Assembly: GCF_003337425.1 (NCBI RefSeq)
Contig: NZ_QPJU01000001.1
Span: 248,001-312,000, forward strand
DNA length: 64,000 nucleotides
Direction: 5' to 3'
Origin: Extensimonas vulgaris
GTDB taxonomy: Bacteria > Pseudomonadota > Gammaproteobacteria > Burkholderiales > Burkholderiaceae_C
This document shows, one piece after another, positions 60,047 to 64,000 of the stretch; positions within the stretch are counted from its first letter, which is position 1, and every line of letters begins with the position of its first letter. The translations under genes and the position numbers were made by a program. The notes beneath the pieces were generated by a model. It ran no database searches, was not told the DNA's origin, and saw only the letters and a list, made by a program, of their open reading frames with translations.

Positions 60047-60337
60047 ATGAACCGACGCCAGACCCTGGAAACCCTGGCACGGGCCAAGCCCGTGCTGCAA
60101 GAGCGTTACGGTGTCAGGCGGTTGGCCCTGTTCGGCTCCACCGCCCGGGGCGACGCCCGTGGTGACAGCGATGTGGATGTGCTGGTGGCGTTCGACGGCC
60201 CGGCAACTTCCGACCGGTATTTCGGCGTGCAGTTTTATCTGGAAGACGAATTGGGCTGCGCCGTGGACCTCGTGTCAGACAAGGCGCTGCGCCCCGAGCT
60301 GCGCCCCTATGTCGAGCAAGATGCCGTCGATGTCTGA
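60047..60337 (+). CDS. mntA: MNT-type nucleotidyltransferase antitoxin (MntA-like)
   Basis: A 96-residue minimal nucleotidyltransferase. GSTARGDARGDSDVDV begins at residue 30, giving the GSx(10)DxD active site with D42 and D44; D74 in CAVDLVS is the third carboxylate. Such proteins neutralise HEPN toxins, in characterised pairs by AMPylating a tyrosine near the toxin's active site. GGAGG precedes the ATG by eight bases, and the gene overlaps the HEPN gene by eight bases. Base composition is visibly less GC-rich than the flanking topoisomerase genes, suggesting acquisition. Confidence 0.88.
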   Translation: MNRRQTLETLARAKPVLQERYGVRRLALFGSTARGDARGDSDVDVLVAFDGPATSDRYFGVQFYLEDELGCAVDLVSDKALRPELRPYVEQDAVDV

Positions 60338-60695
60338 ACCCACTCGCGCCTGGGCCTTCTACATAGACGACATGATCGCCTTTGCCGAAAAGGTGGTGCA
60401 TTACACCCGAGGGCTCGACCAGAACGCTTTTGAAACGAGTCCGCTCCACCAAGACGCTACGCTGCGCAATCTGGAGCTGATCGGTGAAGCGGCAACCCAC
60501 ATTCCCACCGACATCAGGGCACTGTATCCCGATATTCCCTGGCGGCGTATCGTGGCAACGCGCAATCGGCTGATCCATGCCTATCTGGGCATCGATCCTG
60601 ACACCGTGTGGAGCATCGTCCGTGACGATGTTCCCAGTTTGCTCGCCCGGTTGCATGACATGAAAAACCGGTTAGAACGATCGAGTCGTCAGTAA
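60330..60695 (+). CDS. hepT: HEPN-domain (DUF86) ribonuclease toxin, HepT-like
   Basis: A 121-residue HEPN/DUF86 helical protein. The catalytic motif RX4HXY is present as R78-N-R-L-I-H83-A-Y85 in ATRNRLIHAYLG, where Arg and His form the RNase site and the Tyr is the residue modified by MntA in studied systems. It overlaps the antitoxin gene by eight bases, the standard order. An ATG at 60321 is an alternative start. It converges on the PaiB-like gene, 32 bases away. Confidence 0.88.
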   Translation: MSEPTRAWAFYIDDMIAFAEKVVHYTRGLDQNAFETSPLHQDATLRNLELIGEAATHIPTDIRALYPDIPWRRIVATRNRLIHAYLGIDPDTVWSIVRDDVPSLLARLHDMKNRLERSSRQ

Positions 60696-60727
60696 CCATG
60701 ACGGCATGCACTTGCCGCATCGCCCCC

Positions 60728-61378
60728 TCAACGCACCGCCCGCCCCCGCGCCGCTTCTTCGACCAAAGCCGCCATGGCCAGGTCATCGGCGCCCGCGCGC
60801 TCGCGCAGGCCGTGCGCCACGCCGGCCTGGTTTTCCGGCACCTGGTTCTGGCTCGCCTTCCACTTGCCCGTGAGGCGCGTGATAGTGATCTCTATGCCCA
60901 CGACGGCACTGAACATTTTTTCGATGTAGTCGGCCGGTGCGTCGTCGATCTGCCAGGGCTGAGCGGAGGCGGCCTCGTGCTGCGCCGTGAGCGCCGCGAG
61001 GTGCGCGCGCAGCCAGGCCCGGTCATCGACCGCGCGCAGCGCACCATGGGCATGCACCACGGCGTAGTTCCAGGTTGGCACGGCCTTGCCCGTTTGTGCC
61101 TTGGTGGGGTACCAGCCGGGCGTGATGTAGGCGTCGGGCCCGTGGAAGATCGCGAGCGCATCAGTGCCCGAGGCGCATTCGCGCCAGAGCGGATTGGCCC
61201 GCGCGACATGGCCGCGCAGCGTGCCCAGCGGGCCGTCCTCTGGCGAGAGGTGCAGCGGAATGTGGTTGGCATCGAGCCCGCCCGCCGCCAGCGTGACCAA
61301 GGTAGCCAGTGGCCGCGCACGCATGAGCGCGTGCAAAACTTCGGTGCGCGGCTCGGAAAAATGGGCAGGGAGGTACAT
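60728..61378 (-). CDS. PaiB-like FMN-binding protein
   Basis: A 216-residue split-barrel flavin-binding protein of the PaiB (FMN-binding negative transcriptional regulator) family. It starts MYLPAHFSEPR, the usual family N-terminus, and has FHGPDAYITPGWYPTK and VPTWNYAVVHAHG, both conserved. B. subtilis PaiB affects protease and sporulation genes, but the role in proteobacteria is poorly known. It stands between the toxin-antitoxin pair and parC; its promoter region holds the second MITE-like element. Confidence 0.88.
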   Translation of the reverse strand: MYLPAHFSEPRTEVLHALMRARPLATLVTLAAGGLDANHIPLHLSPEDGPLGTLRGHVARANPLWRECASGTDALAIFHGPDAYITPGWYPTKAQTGKAVPTWNYAVVHAHGALRAVDDRAWLRAHLAALTAQHEAASAQPWQIDDAPADYIEKMFSAVVGIEITITRLTGKWKASQNQVPENQAGVAHGLRERAGADDLAMAALVEEAARGRAVR

Positions 61379-61424
61379 GGTGGACGATCCTCAACAAAAT
61401 AGTCAGCAACATTCTTATCACCTG

Positions 61425-61502
61425 GACTTACGCAAACAAGGATGCAGCAAAGTGCTTTGCCATTGGGGCGTGCGCCTTGCCTGACCTCGATTTGCGTAAG
61501 TC
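61425..61502 (+). mobile_element. 78-bp MITE-like element, copy Y
   Basis: It begins GACTTACGCAAA and ends TTTGCGTAAGTC, a perfect 12-base terminal inverted repeat. The interior (AGCAAAGTGCTTTGCC, GCGTGCGCCTTGCCTGA) aligns with copy X at 46358-46436 in the opposite orientation. It occupies the 227-base region between the PaiB-like gene and parC, so it may affect either promoter. No target-site duplication is obvious and there is no coding capacity. The termini resemble insertion-sequence ends. Confidence 0.78.
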
Positions 61503-61593
61503 GTGACCACTTGTCCACGATTTTTTCCTGAACAGGTTCTCAAAAAGCCTTCACAGCAGATGCCGGCTTTCCAGCAAGCCTCTGCCCTGCACA

Positions 61594-61599
61594 GACAAT
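61594..61599 (+). promoter_or_regulatory. -10-like GACAAT just before the parC start codon
   Basis: GACAAT lies six bases before the ATG at 61606, the same hexamer and distance as before trhP. No Shine-Dalgarno is present, so a leaderless transcript is plausible. Confidence 0.4.
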
Positions 61600-61605
61600 A
61601 CGCCC

Positions 61606-64000
61606 ATGTCAGAAACACCGCCCCCCACGCTGAACCCCACCCCAGCCCCGCCCGCCGACCCCGACAGCCTGGCCGCCTATGCCGAGCGCGCTTACCTCGA
61701 ATACGCTTTGAGCGTGGTCAAGGGTCGGGCGCTGCCCGATGTGTGCGACGGGCTCAAGCCGGTGCAGCGGCGCATTCTGTATGCGATGCAGCGCATGGGC
61801 CTGGGCTGGGGCGGCGCGAACAGCAACACGCCGCCCAAGCCCGTGAAAAGCGCGCGCGTGGTGGGCGACGTGCTCGGGCGCTTTCACCCGCACGGCGACC
61901 AGGCCGCTTACGAGGCGCTGGTGCGCCTGGCGCAGGATTTTGCGCAGCGCTACCCGCTGATCGACGGGCAGGGCAACTTCGGCAGCCGCGACGGCGACAG
62001 CGCCGCGGCCATGCGCTACACCGAGGCGCGGCTCGCGCGCATCAGCACGCTGCTGCTCGACGAGATCGACCAGGGCACGGTGGACTTCGTGCCCAACTAC
62101 GACGGCTCGACCGAAGAGCCGCGCCAGCTGCCCGCGCGCCTGCCCTTCGTGCTGCTCAACGGCGCCAGCGGCATTGCCGTGGGCATGGCGACCGAAATCC
62201 CCAGCCACAACCTGCGCGAAGTGGCCGACGCCTGCGTGGCGCTGGTCAAGAACCCCGCGCTGAGCGACGACGAACTCTTCACCCTGCTGCCCGGCCCCGA
62301 CTACCCCGGCGGCGGGCAGATCATCAGCCCCGCGGCCGACATCCGGGACGCCTACCGCACGGGCCGCGGCAGCCTCAAGGTGCGCGCGCGCTGGAAGATC
62401 GAAGACCTCGCGCGCGGCCAGTGGCAGCTCGTGGTGACCGAGCTGCCGCCCGGCGTGAGCGCGCAGAAAGTGCTCGAGGAAGTCGAGGAACTCACCAACC
62501 CCAAGCTCAAGGCCGGCAAAAAAACCTTGACGCAAGAGCAGACGCAACTCAAGGCCAGCATCCTGGCGGTGCTCGACGGCGTGCGCGACGAATCGAGCAA
62601 GGACGCACCCGTGCGCCTGGTGTTCGAGCCCAAGAGCAGCCGCATCGCGCAGGCCGAGCTCATCTCGCAGCTGCTCGCGCACACCAGCCTCGAAACGTCC
62701 GCGCCCATCAACCTGACCATGGTGGGCTTGGACGGCAGGCCCACGCAAAAAAGCCTGCGCCAGATGCTGCAGGAGTGGATCAGCTTCCGCCAGGACACCC
62801 TCACGCGGCGCTCGCGCCACCGCCTGGCCAAGGTGCTCGACCGCATCCACATCCTCGAAGGGCGGCAGATCGTGCTGCTGAACATCGACGAGGTGATCGC
62901 CATCATCCGCGCGAGCGACGAGCCCAAGGCGGCGCTGATGGCGCGCTTTCACCTGAGCGACCGGCAGGCCGAGGACATCCTCGAAATCCGCCTGCGCCAG
63001 CTCGCGCGGCTGGAGGCGATCAAGATCGAGCAGGAATTGCAGGAGCTGCGCGCAGAGCAAGCGCGCCTCGAAGACATCCTGGCGCAGCCGGCGAGCCTGC
63101 GCCGGCTCATGGTCAAGGAGATCGAAGCCGACGCCAAGACTTTTGCCGACGCGCGCCGCACGCTGATCCAGGCCGAGAAAAAAGCCGTCGCCGAAGTCAA
63201 GGTGATCGACGAGCCCGTCACCGTGGTGGTGTCGGCCAAAGGCTGGGTGCGCGCGCGCAGCGGCCACGGCCACGACGCCGCGGGCTTTGCGTTCAAGGCC
63301 GGCGACGGGCTGTACGGCACCTTCGAGTGCCGCACGGTGGACACGCTGCTCGTGCTCGGCAGCAATGGGCGCGCGTACAGCGTGCCCGTGGCCAGCCTGC
63401 CCGGCGCGCGCGGCGACGGCCAGCCCATCACCACGCTGATCGAGCTCGAACCCGGCACGCAGCCCGTGCATTACTTTGCCGGGCCAGCGCAGGCCACGCT
63501 GCTGCTGTCGGGCTCAGGCGGCTACGGCTTTTTGGCCACCGTCGAAGACATGGCCTCGCGCCACAAGGCGGGCAAGGCCTTCGTCACGCTGGCCGAAGGC
63601 GAGACGCTGTGTGCGCCGGCGCTGGTCAGCGGCGCTCAGGTCGTGCGCCGCGCCGCGCTCGACGGCAGCATCATCGCCCCGCCCACCACGCCCGAGGGCA
63701 CACCGCTGCCCGGCGCGCTGGCCCCGGCCACGCAGGTGTGCTGCGTGTCGGCGCTCGGGCGCATCCTCACGTTCGAGCTGGCCGAGCTCAAGCTCCAGCC
63801 CAAAGGCGGGCGCGGCCTGATGCTCATGAGCCTGGAAGGCAGCGACACCCTGGCCGGCGCCGCAGGCTACACGCGCAGCGTGCGCGTCGAAGGCCTCGCG
63901 CGCGGCGGCAGACCGCGCGCCGAGACGCTCGAGATCCGCAGCCTGAACAACGCCCACGCCGCGCGCGCGCGCAAGGGGCGCGAGGCAAACTTCGGCTTCA
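61606..64000 (+). CDS. parC: DNA topoisomerase IV subunit A ParC (3' end cut by the window)
   Basis: The first 798 codons of the topoisomerase IV cleavage subunit. The catalytic tyrosine is Y138 in [12 protein letters not shown]. Upstream are [15 protein letters not shown] and [13 protein letters not shown] (quinolone-resistance region), and [12 protein letters not shown] directly precedes the tyrosine motif. The C-terminal beta-pinwheel blades begin around residue 530. The short proline-rich N-terminal leader is not conserved in the family. The frame is still open at the window's end, although ParC proteins are usually near this length, so little is missing. It works with ParE, from which it is separated by three genes. 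Confidence 0.95.
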   Translation, partial: MSETPPPTLNPTPAPPADPDSLAAYAERAYLEYALSVVKGRALPDVCDGLKPVQRRILYAMQRMGLGWGGANSNTPPKPVKSARVVGDVLGRFHPHGDQAAYEALVRLAQDFAQRYPLIDGQGNFGSRDGDSAAAMRYTEARLARISTLLLDEIDQGTVDFVPNYDGSTEEPRQLPARLPFVLLNGASGIAVGMATEIPSHNLREVADACVALVKNPALSDDELFTLLPGPDYPGGGQIISPAADIRDAYRTGRGSLKVRARWKIEDLARGQWQLVVTELPPGVSAQKVLEEVEELTNPKLKAGKKTLTQEQTQLKASILAVLDGVRDESSKDAPVRLVFEPKSSRIAQAELISQLLAHTSLETSAPINLTMVGLDGRPTQKSLRQMLQEWISFRQDTLTRRSRHRLAKVLDRIHILEGRQIVLLNIDEVIAIIRASDEPKAALMARFHLSDRQAEDILEIRLRQLARLEAIKIEQELQELRAEQARLEDILAQPASLRRLMVKEIEADAKTFADARRTLIQAEKKAVAEVKVIDEPVTVVVSAKGWVRARSGHGHDAAGFAFKAGDGLYGTFECRTVDTLLVLGSNGRAYSVPVASLPGARGDGQPITTLIELEPGTQPVHYFAGPAQATLLLSGSGGYGFLATVEDMASRHKAGKAFVTLAEGETLCAPALVSGAQVVRRAALDGSIIAPPTTPEGTPLPGALAPATQVCCVSALGRILTFELAELKLQPKGGRGLMLMSLEGSDTLAGAAGYTRSVRVEGLARGGRPRAETLEIRSLNNAHAARARKGREANFGF

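Overview
The window is 64 kb of GC-rich, tightly packed bacterial chromosome. Gene content and order point to a betaproteobacterium of the Burkholderiales, most likely Comamonadaceae: ribBA-type gene, ribH, nusB; ybgC-tolQ-tolR-tolA; yegQ/trhP; parE and parC. The intergenic palindromes of the TAGCTGCTAGCGCTT type also fit that family. No rRNA, tRNA, CRISPR array or intact transposase gene was seen. No stretch longer than about 235 bases lacks a gene.

Layout. 1-11.5 kb: an acyl-CoA synthetase, a YlqF/RbgA ribosome-assembly GTPase (minus strand), bifunctional PutA, and a canonical five-gene branched-chain amino acid ABC transporter. 11.7-20.3 kb: housekeeping genes (NUDT19-like Nudix hydrolase, RibB with a degenerate RibA domain, RibH, NusB, a class I aminotransferase, YbgC-TolQ-TolR-TolA without tolB/pal directly downstream, and the tRNA-modification protein TrhP), closed by a terminator. 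20.3-44.5 kb: a mostly minus-strand acyl-CoA catabolic island. 44.7-57.9 kb: a plus-strand second half of that island, including a second Liv-type ABC transporter that carries a long-chain acyl-CoA ligase inside it and ends in an alpha-methylacyl-CoA racemase. 58-64 kb: parE, a HEPN/MNT toxin-antitoxin pair, a PaiB-like flavin protein, and parC, which runs off the end.

The island is the most unusual part. With the first gene it holds nine AMP-forming acyl-CoA ligases, three thiolase-fold proteins (one lacking the nucleophilic cysteine and paired with a DUF35 Zn-ribbon protein), three crotonases each missing one of the two canonical glutamates, a large/small acyl-CoA dehydrogenase pair plus a third dehydrogenase with Asp for Glu, a biotin-dependent acyl-CoA carboxylase, a MaoC-type two-subunit hydratase, an SDR dehydrogenase and a racemase. 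Together these could import, activate and beta-oxidise a methyl-branched or cyclic carboxylic acid (terpenoid, naphthenate or steroid-side-chain like). The actual substrate cannot be read from the sequence.

Two small repeat families were found: a 78-79 bp element with 12-bp terminal inverted repeats (two copies, opposite orientation), and a 36-bp hairpin with a compensatory base-pair change (three clear copies). Three paralogous ligase pairs exist. Two of them show mosaic identity that suggests gene conversion around a diversified substrate-binding region.
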